Assembly: GCF_014174275.1 (NCBI RefSeq)
Contig: NZ_JABEQK010000012.1
Coordinates: forward strand, 1 to 64,000
DNA from: Gluconacetobacter takamatsuzukensis
Lineage (GTDB): Bacteria; Pseudomonadota; Alphaproteobacteria; Acetobacterales; Acetobacteraceae
Length of the DNA: 64,000 bases
Reading direction: 5' to 3'
In this document: in pieces, positions 52,185-60,568 of the stretch
Layout of the letters: every line of letters begins with the position of its first letter
Numbering within the stretch: position 1 is the first letter of the stretch
Notes under the pieces: model-generated
Told to the model about the DNA's origin: nothing
Seen by the model: the letters and a program-made list of their open reading frames with translations, nothing else
Databases searched by the model: none
Program-made: the position numbers and the translations under genes

Positions 52185-54167
52185 TTGCGTCCGCTCTCCA
52201 AACGCATTCTCGCCCTTTCCCTGTCCACGGCCCTGGCCACCGTCGGCGTGGCGGGCCTGTCGCAGCGCGCGCACGCGGCCGACAGCCAGCCGCAGCCGCA
52301 ACCCCTGGCGCTGCCGGATTCCATTCCCGCGCCGCGCGACGTGCCGTTCGGCGGCACCATCCGGCTGTCGGTCGATGCCACCGACCTGACGCGCCATATC
52401 ATGACGGTGCACGAGACCGTGCCGGTGCCGGCCGCGCTGGCGGCGACCGGCGGCGACCTGCCGCTGTTCTACCCGATGTGGCTGCCGGGCGACCATTCGC
52501 CGACCGGCTCGCTGGACCAGTTCGGCGGCCTGGTCGTCAAGGCCGGCGGCACGACGCTCGACTGGGTGCGCGACAGCGTGGCGGTCAGCGCCTTCCATAT
52601 CCATGTGCCCAAGGGGGCGCATGCGCTGGATGTGTCGTTCCAGCTTCTGTCGCCCGTGTCGCCCGAGGAAGGGCGCATGGTGATGACGCCCGGGATGCTG
52701 AACGTGCAGTGGAACCAGGTGGCGCTGTATCCGGCCGGCTATTTCACGCGCCAGATCCCGGTGGAGGCCAGCCTGCGCCTGCCCCGGGGCTGGCAGTATG
52801 GCACGGCCCTGCGCGCGCAGGTGACGGCGGGCGACGTCGTGACCTTCAAGCCGGTGCCGTTCAATACGCTGGTCGACTCCCCGCTGTTTGCCGGGCGCTA
52901 TTTCCGCCGCATCGACCTGGCGCCGGGCGCCGTGGTGCCGGTGTCGCTGGACCTTGTGGCGGACAAGCCGGAGGAGCTGGAGGCGACCGACGCGCAGATC
53001 GCGACGCATCGCGCCCTGGTGACGCAGGCGAACCTGCTCTACGGCTCGCATCATTACGACCATTACGATTTCCTGCTGGCGCTGACCGACGAGCTGGGGC
53101 GGATCGGGCTGGAGCATCACCAGTCCAGCGAAAACAGCGGCCCGCGCGGCTATTTTACCGAATGGGACAAGACGTTCGCGGCGCGCGACCTGCTGGCGCA
53201 CGAATATACCCATTCGTGGAACGGCAAGTATCGCCGGCCGGCCGACCTGTGGGCGCCCAACTTCAACACGCCCCAGCGCGGGTCGGGCCTGTGGGTCTAT
53301 GAGGGGCAGACCCAGTATTGGGGCTATGTCCTGGCGGCGCGCGCGGGCCTGATGACGGTGCCGCAGGTGGAGGAGGCGCTGGCCGAGGTGGCGGCGATGT
53401 ACGACACGCGGCGCGGGCGCACCTGGCGGCCGCTGCTGGACACGACGAACGACCCGGTGATCGCGCGGCGCGCGCCGCTGTCGTGGCGGAGCTGGCAGCG
53501 GAGCGAGGATTACTATTCGGAAGGCCAGCTCGTGTGGCTGGATGCCGATACGCTGATCCGCCAGCTTTCGGGCGGCAAGCATTCGCTGGACGATGTGGCG
53601 CGCCATTTCTTCGGCACCAATGACGGCAGCTTCATCACCAGCACCTACGCATTCGACGACGTGGTGAAGGCGCTGAACGACATCCAGCCCTATGACTGGG
53701 CCGCGTTCCTGCACCAGCGGCTGGACAAGACGTCGGAGCATGCACCGCTGGACGGGTTCACCCGCGCCGGCTACCGGCTGGTCTATACGGACAAGCCGAA
53801 CAAATATGTCTCGTCGGTCGCCTCCATGCGCCACGTGACGGATTTCAGCTTCTCGCTGGGCATCATGATCGGCAAGGGCGGCACGCTGAGCAATGTCGAA
53901 TGGGGCAGCCCCGCCTGGCAGGCCGGGATCACCCGCGATGCCAAGCTGATCGCGGTGAACGGCGATGCGTATGACGCCGACGTGCTGCGCGACGCGGTCG
54001 TCGCGGCCAAGGACGCGCATGCCGCGCCGATCGCGCTGCTGCTGCAGGAAGGCGACCGGTACGTGACGGTGTCGGTGCCCTATCATGGCGGGCTGCGCTA
54101 TCCGCATCTGGAGCGCGTGGACGGCAAGCCCGACATGCTGGCCGACATCCTGGCCGCGCGTCACTGA
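52185..54167 (+). CDS. Exported M61-family glycyl-type metalloaminopeptidase with PDZ domain
   Basis: The 660-residue product begins with a signal peptide (LSKRILALSLSTALATVGVAGLSQRAHA). The peptidase domain carries HEYTHSWNGKYRRP with HExxH at residues 339-343 and the WVYEGQTQYWG motif with the third zinc ligand. A C-terminal PDZ domain is visible in GIMIGKGGTLSNVEWGSPAWQAGITRDAKLIAVNGDAY. M61 members are aminopeptidases with preference for Gly or Ala. The TTG at 52185 is chosen because GAAAGG precedes it by about eight bases and the product then has a standard signal peptide. Confidence 0.92.
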   Translation: MRPLSKRILALSLSTALATVGVAGLSQRAHAADSQPQPQPLALPDSIPAPRDVPFGGTIRLSVDATDLTRHIMTVHETVPVPAALAATGGDLPLFYPMWLPGDHSPTGSLDQFGGLVVKAGGTTLDWVRDSVAVSAFHIHVPKGAHALDVSFQLLSPVSPEEGRMVMTPGMLNVQWNQVALYPAGYFTRQIPVEASLRLPRGWQYGTALRAQVTAGDVVTFKPVPFNTLVDSPLFAGRYFRRIDLAPGAVVPVSLDLVADKPEELEATDAQIATHRALVTQANLLYGSHHYDHYDFLLALTDELGRIGLEHHQSSENSGPRGYFTEWDKTFAARDLLAHEYTHSWNGKYRRPADLWAPNFNTPQRGSGLWVYEGQTQYWGYVLAARAGLMTVPQVEEALAEVAAMYDTRRGRTWRPLLDTTNDPVIARRAPLSWRSWQRSEDYYSEGQLVWLDADTLIRQLSGGKHSLDDVARHFFGTNDGSFITSTYAFDDVVKALNDIQPYDWAAFLHQRLDKTSEHAPLDGFTRAGYRLVYTDKPNKYVSSVASMRHVTDFSFSLGIMIGKGGTLSNVEWGSPAWQAGITRDAKLIAVNGDAYDADVLRDAVVAAKDAHAAPIALLLQEGDRYVTVSVPYHGGLRYPHLERVDGKPDMLADILAARH

Positions 54168-54256
54168 AGAGCGGGGGCGGGGGCCTGCGGGCGCGGTGCT
54201 GATGCGCGTGCGCCTTTGTCTTCCGCCCCGACATGACGGGGCGGTGGGGCACTGAC

Positions 54257-54883
54257 ATGCGCCCCACACTGGCTTCGGTCGTGCTGGTTGCCGACCTGGC
54301 GGGAACGGTCGTGTTCGCCGCCGAGGGCGCGATGGTTGCCTCCGCGCGGCGCCTCGACCTGTTCGGCATCATGGTGCTGGCCTGCGTGGTCGCGCTGGGC
54401 GGCGGCATGATCCGCGACGTGCTGATCGGCGCCGTGCCGCCCAGCGCGATCCGCGACTGGCGCTATCCGGCGCTGGCCTTCCTGACCGGCCTGGTGGTGT
54501 TCCTGCTGCCGCCCGCCCTGCGGCCCGTGCCGGGGGGCGCGGTGCTGGCGGGGCTGGATGCCGCCGGCCTGTCGCTGTTTGCCGTCGCGGGGGCCGAGAA
54601 GGCCCTGTCGCGCGGGACCGGGCCGCTGGGCGCGGCCCTGATGGGCATGGTGACCGGGGTGGGTGGCGGCGTGATGCGCGACCTGCTGCTGGCGCGCGTG
54701 CCGCTGATCCTGGTGTCAGACATCTATGCCACCGCCGCGCTGGCCGGCGCGGCGGTGGTCGTCGCCTGCCGGCGGCTGGCGGTGCCGGTGGCCTGGGGGG
54801 CGGTGGCGGGCGGGCTGGTCTGTTTCGGCCTGCGGCTGACGGCCCTGCGCTATGGCTGGAACCTGCCCGGCGCCGTGCGCTGA
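54257..54883 (+). CDS. TRIC cation channel family protein (YadS/UPF0126)
   Basis: The product is about 208 residues with seven predicted membrane segments in two repeats, each with the conserved glycine motif: GGGMIRDVLIG in the first and GVGGGVMRDLLL in the second. Such proteins form trimeric potassium-permeable channels in bacteria. The start at 54257 is preferred since GGTGGGG precedes it; an ATG at 54233 is possible. A solute-binding protein gene follows after about 50 bases. Confidence 0.85.
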   Translation: MRPTLASVVLVADLAGTVVFAAEGAMVASARRLDLFGIMVLACVVALGGGMIRDVLIGAVPPSAIRDWRYPALAFLTGLVVFLLPPALRPVPGGAVLAGLDAAGLSLFAVAGAEKALSRGTGPLGAALMGMVTGVGGGVMRDLLLARVPLILVSDIYATAALAGAAVVVACRRLAVPVAWGAVAGGLVCFGLRLTALRYGWNLPGAVR

Positions 54884-54936
54884 CAAATCCATGCCGGGTG
54901 CTATGCTGCCGCCGGTCGTGGAAAAAGGCGGGGCGC

Positions 54937-55809
54937 ATGCGACGTCGGACAATGCTGCTGGGGGCGGCGATGCTGCCCGTGCCGGTTTCGGTGCCGGGGC
55001 CGGCCTGGGCACGGGGCGGGCGCACGGTGGACGTGCTGTATGCGGGCTCGCTGCTGAACCTGATGGAGCGCGGGATCGGCCCCGCCTTCGATGCGACCGG
55101 CGACGATGTCTTTCGCGGCTATGCGGGCGGGTCGGGGGCGCTGGTCAACCAGATCCGGGGCGGGTTGCGGCGCGGCGATGTCTTCATCAGCGCCGATCCG
55201 GCGCTGAACGACCGGCTGGGGGCGGGGCAGGGCGACCATGTGCGCTGGTATGTCGTCTTCGCGCGCTCGCCGCTGGTGATCGGCTACAACCCGCGCAGCG
55301 CCTTTGCCGATGCGTTGCGTACACGGCCCTGGTACGAGGTCCTGCAACGGCCCGGCATCCGGATCGGCCGCACCGACCCGGTACTGGACCCGAAAGGGGC
55401 GCTGACGGTCCGCATGCTCCAGCAGGCCGGGCCGTTCTATCGCCAGCCGGACCTGGCGGCGCGGATCATGGGCAACGACACGGCCGGGCAGGTGCGGCCC
55501 GAGGAAAACCTGGTCGGGCGCCTGCAATCCGGGCAGATCGATGTCGGGTTCTTCTACGCGATGGAAACCGCCGACCTGCATATCCCCACCATTCCCCTGC
55601 CGCCGGAATTGTCGCTGGCGGCCCGCTATTCGGTCACGATCCTGCGCGATGCGCCGAACCCGGAAGGGGCGGCGCGGTTCGTCGCCTTCCTGCTGGGGCA
55701 GGCCGGGGGCGCGATCCTGCGGCAGCACGGGCTGGAGACGGTGCCGCCGGCCGTGGTGGGCGATGGCGGGACGATGCCCGCGCCGTTGCGGCCGCTGATC
55801 CATTCCTGA
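54937..55809 (+). CDS. Molybdate/tungstate-type extracellular solute-binding protein
   Basis: The 290-residue product has a signal peptide (MRRRTMLLGAAMLPVPVSVPGPAWA) and the family opening TVDVLYAGSLLNLMERGIGPAF, then GYAGGSGALVNQIRGGLRRGDVFISADPALNDRL, which is the WtpA/ModA-like binding-protein pattern. RTDPVLDPKGALTVRMLQQAG follows. It would deliver an oxyanion to the fused permease/ATPase encoded ten bases downstream. Molybdate or tungstate is the likely ligand, by family; sulphate or others cannot be excluded. Confidence 0.82.
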   Translation: MRRRTMLLGAAMLPVPVSVPGPAWARGGRTVDVLYAGSLLNLMERGIGPAFDATGDDVFRGYAGGSGALVNQIRGGLRRGDVFISADPALNDRLGAGQGDHVRWYVVFARSPLVIGYNPRSAFADALRTRPWYEVLQRPGIRIGRTDPVLDPKGALTVRMLQQAGPFYRQPDLAARIMGNDTAGQVRPEENLVGRLQSGQIDVGFFYAMETADLHIPTIPLPPELSLAARYSVTILRDAPNPEGAARFVAFLLGQAGGAILRQHGLETVPPAVVGDGGTMPAPLRPLIHS

Positions 55810-55819
55810 CGGGCCGGCG

Positions 55820-57649
55820 ATGCGGCGGATGCCCGGTGCCGTCAGGTTTCTGGCCTGTCTTCTCGGCCTGTGGCTGCTGGCGCCGTTCGCCGCGGGCCTC
55901 TTGCGGCTGGGCGATGCGGACTGGTCCGGGGTGGATCGTGCGGCCCTGTCCCGTGCCGCCGGCGTGTCGGTGGCCAGTGCCGGTATCGCGACCCTGCTGA
56001 TCGGGCTGTTCGGCATTCCGCTGGGTTATGTGCTGGCGCGGGGACGGGGCTGGTGGACGGCGTTGCTGGGTGGGGCGGTGCAATTGCCGCTCGCCCTGCC
56101 GCCCCTGGCCGGCGGGGTACTGCTGCTGTTCCTGCTGGGCTATGGCGGGCCGCTGGGCGCGCTGGGGCTGAGCGAGCATTTCGCCGGCATCGTCGCGGCC
56201 GAGATGTTCGTGGCGGCACCTTTCCTGATCATTGCCGCGCGCTCGGCCTTTGCCGCCATCGATCCGGCGCTGGAGGATGTGGCGGCGACGCTGGGGCACC
56301 GGCCGGGCGCCATCTTCCTCCGCGTCAGCCTGCCGCTGGCGTGGCGGCCGATCCTGGCAGGACTGGTCCTGGCGTGGCTGCGGGCCTTCGGCGAATTCGG
56401 CGCGACCGTGATGCTTGCCTATCATCCCTATTCGCTGCCGGTCTTTACCTATGTCGCGTTCGGCGAGGCCGGGCTGCCGTCCATGCTGCCAGTGCTGGCG
56501 CCGACGCTGGGGCTGGCCGTGCTGGTGATGGCGGCGGGGCACTGGCTGACGCGGCCCCTTGCCCGGCAGGCCCCAACCCGGACAGGCCTATTGCCGCCTT
56601 TGGCCGAAAGCGGGGCGGCCGAGGCACCCCCGCGCCATCTGGCGCTGGCGCTCCACCGCGCCCTGCCGGGCTTTACCCTCGAGCTGAGGCTGGAAAGCCG
56701 GGCGCGGCGCATCGCCGTCCTCGGCCCCTCCGGATCGGGAAAATCGATGACCCTGCGGGCGATTGCGGGGCTGGAGGGCATGGCGGGGATGCAGGTTAGG
56801 CTCGATGGCCAAGACCTGTCGCCGCTGCCGCCGGAACGGCGCGCGGTGGCCTATGTGCCGCAGGGGTACGGGTTGCCGGCGCATCTGACGGTGGCGCGGC
56901 AGGTCGGGTTCGCGGTGGATTGCGTGCCTGACCGGGCGGCGGCGTGGATGGCCGCGCTGGGGCTGGAGGATCTGGCGGGCCGCTACCCCGACGAACTCTC
57001 GCCCGGCCAGCGCCAGCGTGTGGCGCTGGCCCGTGCCCTGTCGCGGCGCAGGGTGGACCTGGTGCTGCTGGACGAGCCGTTCTCGGCGCTGGATGCGCCG
57101 CTGCGCGCGCGGTTGCGGCGCGAGGTGCTGGCCGTACTGCGCGGCATGAACGTGCTGACGGTCCTGGTGACGCACGACCCGGCCGAGGCGCTGGCGATGG
57201 CCGAGGACATCGTGCTGCTGGATGGCGGGCGCATCATCCGCGCCGGCCCGGCCGCCGCCGTCTTCGCCCGGCCGGGCAGCGACCTGGCCGCCCGCCTGCT
57301 GGGGGCCGAGGCGATCGGCGACGGGGTGGTTCTGCCGGACGGCCGGATCGATGTCGGGCAGGGCGTGGCATTGCTGGTCGGGCACCCGGACGGCGAGGCG
57401 GCCGATCTGCCACCGCCGGGCACGCGGGTGCGCTGGTCGGCCCGCCCCCACCAGATCCGGCCGATGGACGATGGCGCCTATCCCGCGCGCATCCTGTGGC
57501 GCGGCGCGGTACGCGACGGCCAGCGCCCGATGCGGCTGCTGCTGGGCGATGCCGAACTGGAGATCCTGGCTGACCCGTCCTGCATGGCGGACGGCCCGTG
57601 CCGGGTGAGCATCGACCCGCGTTGTCTGCAGATCTGGCCGGCGGCGTAA
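55820..57649 (+). CDS. Fused ABC transporter permease and ATPase for an oxyanion (ModB-ModC type)
   Basis: The 609-residue product joins two proteins that are normally separate. Residues 1-250 form a ModB-like permease with about five membrane helices and the EAA loop AAIDPALEDVAATLGHRPGAIFLRVSLPLAWRPILAG. A linker of roughly 30 residues leads to an ATPase with Walker A GPSGSGKS (302-309), Q loop YVPQGYGLPAHLTV, signature LSPGQRQRVALARAL, Walker B LVLLDEPFSALD and switch LVTHDPAEAL. The last 110 residues resemble the ModC regulatory TOBE region. No frame break or internal stop separates the halves. Together with the upstream binding protein it forms a complete importer in two genes. Confidence 0.88.
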   Translation: MRRMPGAVRFLACLLGLWLLAPFAAGLLRLGDADWSGVDRAALSRAAGVSVASAGIATLLIGLFGIPLGYVLARGRGWWTALLGGAVQLPLALPPLAGGVLLLFLLGYGGPLGALGLSEHFAGIVAAEMFVAAPFLIIAARSAFAAIDPALEDVAATLGHRPGAIFLRVSLPLAWRPILAGLVLAWLRAFGEFGATVMLAYHPYSLPVFTYVAFGEAGLPSMLPVLAPTLGLAVLVMAAGHWLTRPLARQAPTRTGLLPPLAESGAAEAPPRHLALALHRALPGFTLELRLESRARRIAVLGPSGSGKSMTLRAIAGLEGMAGMQVRLDGQDLSPLPPERRAVAYVPQGYGLPAHLTVARQVGFAVDCVPDRAAAWMAALGLEDLAGRYPDELSPGQRQRVALARALSRRRVDLVLLDEPFSALDAPLRARLRREVLAVLRGMNVLTVLVTHDPAEALAMAEDIVLLDGGRIIRAGPAAAVFARPGSDLAARLLGAEAIGDGVVLPDGRIDVGQGVALLVGHPDGEAADLPPPGTRVRWSARPHQIRPMDDGAYPARILWRGAVRDGQRPMRLLLGDAELEILADPSCMADGPCRVSIDPRCLQIWPAA

Positions 57650-57662
57650 CGGCGGCTTGCTG

Positions 57663-57677
57663 TTCCCGTTGCGGGAA
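57663..57677. terminator. Short hairpin between the fused transporter gene and mocR
   Basis: TTCCCG and CGGGAA pair around TTG in the 95-base gap between two convergent genes. The stem is short; a weak terminator at most. Confidence 0.35.
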
Positions 57678-57744
57678 AGAACGGAAAGACTCCGCTCTGT
57701 TCGTGAAAAACAGGCAGGCGAGACGGTGCCATGATCGGCGCCCG

Positions 57745-59163
57745 TCAGACGATGCTGGTGGCCTCGCTGGTCGCAGGGTCGCGGATGGCGGCGCGGACGA
57801 TATGCAGGGCCCGTTCCAGGGCCGGGTGGTCGTCCGGAGCGCCCAGGCAGATGCGCAGGCCGGAATCGGCGTCGCGGGAAACGCTGCACGCTTCGGGGGG
57901 CGTGAGTTCCACCCCGGCGCGCAGGGCGCGGTTCAGGGTGCGCTGGGCGGCCAGCGGCGGAAGCGGCACCCAGACATGGGGCGAACGCACCGCCCCCGGC
58001 GGGTCGATGGCAAGGCCCAGGACCCGGTGTGCCATGGCCAGCCGGACGGCGGTTTCGGCCTGGACCGCGTCGGCCAGGGCATCGGCGGTGCCGTCCGCCA
58101 CCCAACGGGCGAAGATCATCCCGCCCAGTGCCGGCGGGCAATAGCCCAGCGCGCGGATGCCGCGCATGATCCGCTCGCGCGCCACATTGGGCGGCAGCGT
58201 GACGAAGGCCAGGCGCAAACCCGGGCACAGCCCCTTGGAAATGCTGGCCAGATAGACCGTGCGTTCCGGCGCGATGGTGGCGATCGGCGGCGGACGGTCG
58301 GCCGGATCGGCGTAGGTATAATAGGCATCGTCCTCGAAGATCGTCAGGTCGTGCTGCCGGGCGATCCGCGCGATGTCCTGCCGGCGGGACAGGCTCATCG
58401 TCCGCGTCGTGGGGTTCTGCAGGGTCGGCAGCGTGAACAGGACCCGCGCGCGGGTCTCGGCGGCGGCGCGCTCCAGCGCGGCGGGGATCAGCCCTTCCTC
58501 GTCCATCGCCACGCCGCGCAATGTCAGGCCCAGATGCTCGGCGGCGGTGCGGGCGCCGTAGAAGGTGGCGGATTCGCACAGCACCGTGTCGCCCGGCCGG
58601 CAGAGCGAGGACAGCACCAGCGCAATCGCATGCTGGCCGCCATTGCACTGGATCAGGTCGGCCGGATCGCACGCCAGTCCGTAGCGGCGCGCCAGCCACG
58701 CCGCGCCGGCCTCGCGCACCGAACGCAGGCCGCTGGCCTGGATATACTGCACGGCCGATTCCAGATGCCCGGTGGCGGCCAGGTCCGCGACCGCGCGCTC
58801 CAGCGCCCGCGACAGTCCGACACGCGGCGGCACGTTGCAGCGCAAATCGATGGTGGCGGCCGGCGGGGCGGCCTGCGGGGCGAACGGCGCGGGATCGAAG
58901 CTGGTGGCGATCGTGATGTCGGGGCTGGCATCCCGGATGAACGAGCCACGGCCGACCTGGGCCACCAGCAGGCCGCGCCGTTCGGCCTCGGCATAGGCCT
59001 TCGTCACGGTGCCGATGCTTAGCCCCAGTGCGAAGGCAAGCTCGCGCTGGGGCGGCAGGCGGCTGCCCGCCGGCAACAGCCCCGAAGCCACGTCGCGCTC
59101 CATGGCGTCGGCCAGCCGGGAATAGAGGGGGCCCGGCGGGGGCGGGATATCGGGGCGCCACAT
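57745..59163 (-). CDS. MocR-type regulator (GntR helix-turn-helix fused to aminotransferase fold)
   Basis: The product is about 472 residues from the ATG at 59163; an upstream ATG at 59199 would add 12. The N-terminal GntR domain reads GPLYSRLADAMERDVASGLLPAGSRLPPQRELAFALGLSIGTVTKAYAEAERRGLLVAQVGRGSFI. The rest is an aminotransferase fold with the PLP-binding Lys in LASISKGLCPGLRLAF (Lys310) and the FEDDAYYTYAD region. MocR proteins sense PLP with amino acids or vitamin B6 and control adjacent operons. It diverges from the small membrane protein and phzF genes, with two palindromes in between. Confidence 0.9.
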   Translation of the reverse strand: MWRPDIPPPPGPLYSRLADAMERDVASGLLPAGSRLPPQRELAFALGLSIGTVTKAYAEAERRGLLVAQVGRGSFIRDASPDITIATSFDPAPFAPQAAPPAATIDLRCNVPPRVGLSRALERAVADLAATGHLESAVQYIQASGLRSVREAGAAWLARRYGLACDPADLIQCNGGQHAIALVLSSLCRPGDTVLCESATFYGARTAAEHLGLTLRGVAMDEEGLIPAALERAAAETRARVLFTLPTLQNPTTRTMSLSRRQDIARIARQHDLTIFEDDAYYTYADPADRPPPIATIAPERTVYLASISKGLCPGLRLAFVTLPPNVARERIMRGIRALGYCPPALGGMIFARWVADGTADALADAVQAETAVRLAMAHRVLGLAIDPPGAVRSPHVWVPLPPLAAQRTLNRALRAGVELTPPEACSVSRDADSGLRICLGAPDDHPALERALHIVRAAIRDPATSEATSIV

Positions 59164-59230
59164 GATTGTCGTTGATCCGGCAGGTGAGTTTCGCTGCATT
59201 GAACTATGACAATATAGAAATTGACGGTCA

Positions 59231-59249
59231 AGTTTTGTGGGACAAAACT
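59231..59249. promoter_or_regulatory. Perfect 8-bp palindrome in the mocR-phzF intergenic region
   Basis: AGTTTTGT and ACAAAACT flank GGG. It is 68 bases from the mocR start and lies between it and the second palindrome. A candidate MocR binding site. Confidence 0.5.
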
Positions 59250-59269
59250 CGGGACCGAAGAGGAATTGT

Positions 59270-59291
59270 CAAATTGTAATAGTACAATTTG
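59270..59291. promoter_or_regulatory. Perfect 9-bp palindrome in the mocR-phzF intergenic region
   Basis: CAAATTGTA and TACAATTTG flank ATAG with no mismatch. It is 47 bases before the 56-residue protein gene. With AATTGTC just before it, it forms an AT-rich block unlike the flanking GC-rich DNA. A likely operator for the divergent MocR regulator. Confidence 0.55.
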
Positions 59292-59337
59292 CCTCGCAAT
59301 CCATGGCGCATGCCATGGGCGGGAGGGGGAACGGACA

Positions 59338-59508
59338 ATGAATTCTATCGTGGGAAGAGGGGCCGGGCGGCTGCGGCAGCGGGTCCGGACGGAGCGCATC
59401 GTGCTGTCGGAGCGTGTGCGGCATCACCTCGAAGGGGCGGGGATCGGGCTGGCGATCCTGCTCGGCCTTATCGTGCTGATGGCGCTGGGCAGTGTCTTCC
59501 CGGGATAG
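59338..59508 (+). CDS. Small membrane protein of unknown function
   Basis: The 56-residue product starts at an ATG preceded by GGAGGGGGA. The N-terminal half is basic (GRGAGRLRQRVRTERIVLSERVRHHLEGA), and residues 33-52 (GAGIGLAILLGLIVLMALGS) form one membrane helix. The net charge pattern suggests an inner membrane protein with a cytoplasmic N-terminus. No family is recognised. It is directly followed by phzF (35 bases), so it may be the first gene of that operon under MocR control. Confidence 0.65.
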   Translation: MNSIVGRGAGRLRQRVRTERIVLSERVRHHLEGAGIGLAILLGLIVLMALGSVFPG

Positions 59509-59543
59509 GGGGGCGCCGAGGGGCAGACGGAGAGAGAGAGACA

Positions 59544-60386
59544 ATGACAACATGTGCATTTCATCAGGTCGATGTCTTCGCGGCGGCACCGCTGAAGGGC
59601 AATCCGCTGGCCGTCGTCGCGGGGGCGGACGGGCTGGATGACGGGCAGATGGCGGCCTTCGCGAACTGGATGAACCTGAGCGAGACGACGTTCCTGCTGA
59701 AGCCCACGCGCCCCGGCGCCGACTACCGGGTGCGCATCTTCACGCCCGAGGAGGAACTGCCCTTCGCCGGTCATCCGACCCTGGGGTCGTGCCATGTCTG
59801 GCTGGCCATGGGCGGCGTGCCGCTTGGGCGCGATGTGGTGCAGGAATGCGGCGCCGGGCTGGTGACGGTGCGGCGCGACGGCGACGGGCTGGCCTTTGCC
59901 GCCCCGCCCCTGCGGCGCGCGGGGCCGGTCGGGGCGTCGGACCTGGAAACCGTCATGCGTGGGCTCGGCCTGTCCGCCGACCGGGTGGTGGCGGCGAACT
60001 GGGTGGATAACGGCCCCGGCTGGCTGGGCCTGATGGTGCGCGACCGGGCGGAACTGCTGGCGCTTCGGCCCGATTCCCAGGCCCTGGCGGGCTGGGCCGT
60101 GGGGCTGGTCGCGCCGTGGGATGCGGCGCGCGACGGCGATGCGGCCCAGTTCGAGGTCCGGGCCTTTACCGGCGGCGCCGCGGTCTTCGAGGACCCGGTG
60201 ACCGGCAGCCTGAATGCGGGACTGGCAGCATGGTTGATCGGCGCCGGCCTGGCCCCGCCATCCTATGTCGCCAGCCAGGGAACGGTGCTGGGGCGCATGG
60301 GGCGGGTCCGGGTGGCGCGGGACGAAGCCGGGATCTGGATCGGCGGCGAGACCGTGACCCGGATCGCCGGGCAGGTCACGCTGTAG
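59544..60386 (+). CDS. PhzF-family isomerase/epimerase-like protein
   Basis: The 280-residue product has the PhzF/diaminopimelate-epimerase-like fold: QVDVFAAAPLKGNPLAVV, NLSETTFL with the catalytic Glu, and RIFTPEEELPFAGHPTLGSCH, then the C-terminal EVRAFTGGAAVFEDPVTGSLNAGLAAWL. PhzF proteins isomerise small substrates; in phenazine synthesis the substrate is dihydro-hydroxyanthranilate, but most homologues act on unknown metabolites. No other phenazine gene is present, so a phenazine role is unlikely. The gene is preceded by GAGAGAGAGA and a 56-residue membrane protein gene. Confidence 0.88.
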   Translation: MTTCAFHQVDVFAAAPLKGNPLAVVAGADGLDDGQMAAFANWMNLSETTFLLKPTRPGADYRVRIFTPEEELPFAGHPTLGSCHVWLAMGGVPLGRDVVQECGAGLVTVRRDGDGLAFAAPPLRRAGPVGASDLETVMRGLGLSADRVVAANWVDNGPGWLGLMVRDRAELLALRPDSQALAGWAVGLVAPWDAARDGDAAQFEVRAFTGGAAVFEDPVTGSLNAGLAAWLIGAGLAPPSYVASQGTVLGRMGRVRVARDEAGIWIGGETVTRIAGQVTL

Positions 60387-60405
60387 CCCTTATTTCGAGC
60401 CCTTA

Positions 60406-60568
60406 GAGGCTGTTTCAAAAGCTCCGATAGTGAGCGGAAGCGTGGCGCCAGCCACGCGTCTGGCGGTGGTTTTCGAGCATCGGAGCGGAGCGGCCTTGAT
60501 GGCCGTGAGCACCGAAGCGCAGGAAACCGCCGTCAGGCCGCCGCTAGCGGGGCTTTTGAAACAGCCTC
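60406..60568. mobile_element. 163-bp MITE-like element with 17-bp terminal inverted repeats
   Basis: The ends are GAGGCTGTTTCAAAAGC and its exact reverse complement. A TTA duplication flanks both sides (60403-60405 and 60569-60571). Inside, GCTCCGAT/ATCGGAGC and GCGTGGC-GCCA-GCCACGC form further stems, and no open frame fits a transposase, so the element is non-autonomous. TNA target duplications and GAGGC-type ends are typical of the IS5/IS1031-like families of acetic acid bacteria, which is the likely source. The right TTA is the reverse-strand stop codon (TAA) of lysE. Confidence 0.75.

Noticed and set aside
59544-60386. Phenazine biosynthesis locus, suggested by the PhzF protein
   Set aside because: No phzA-E or phzG genes are nearby, and most PhzF proteins are unrelated to phenazines.
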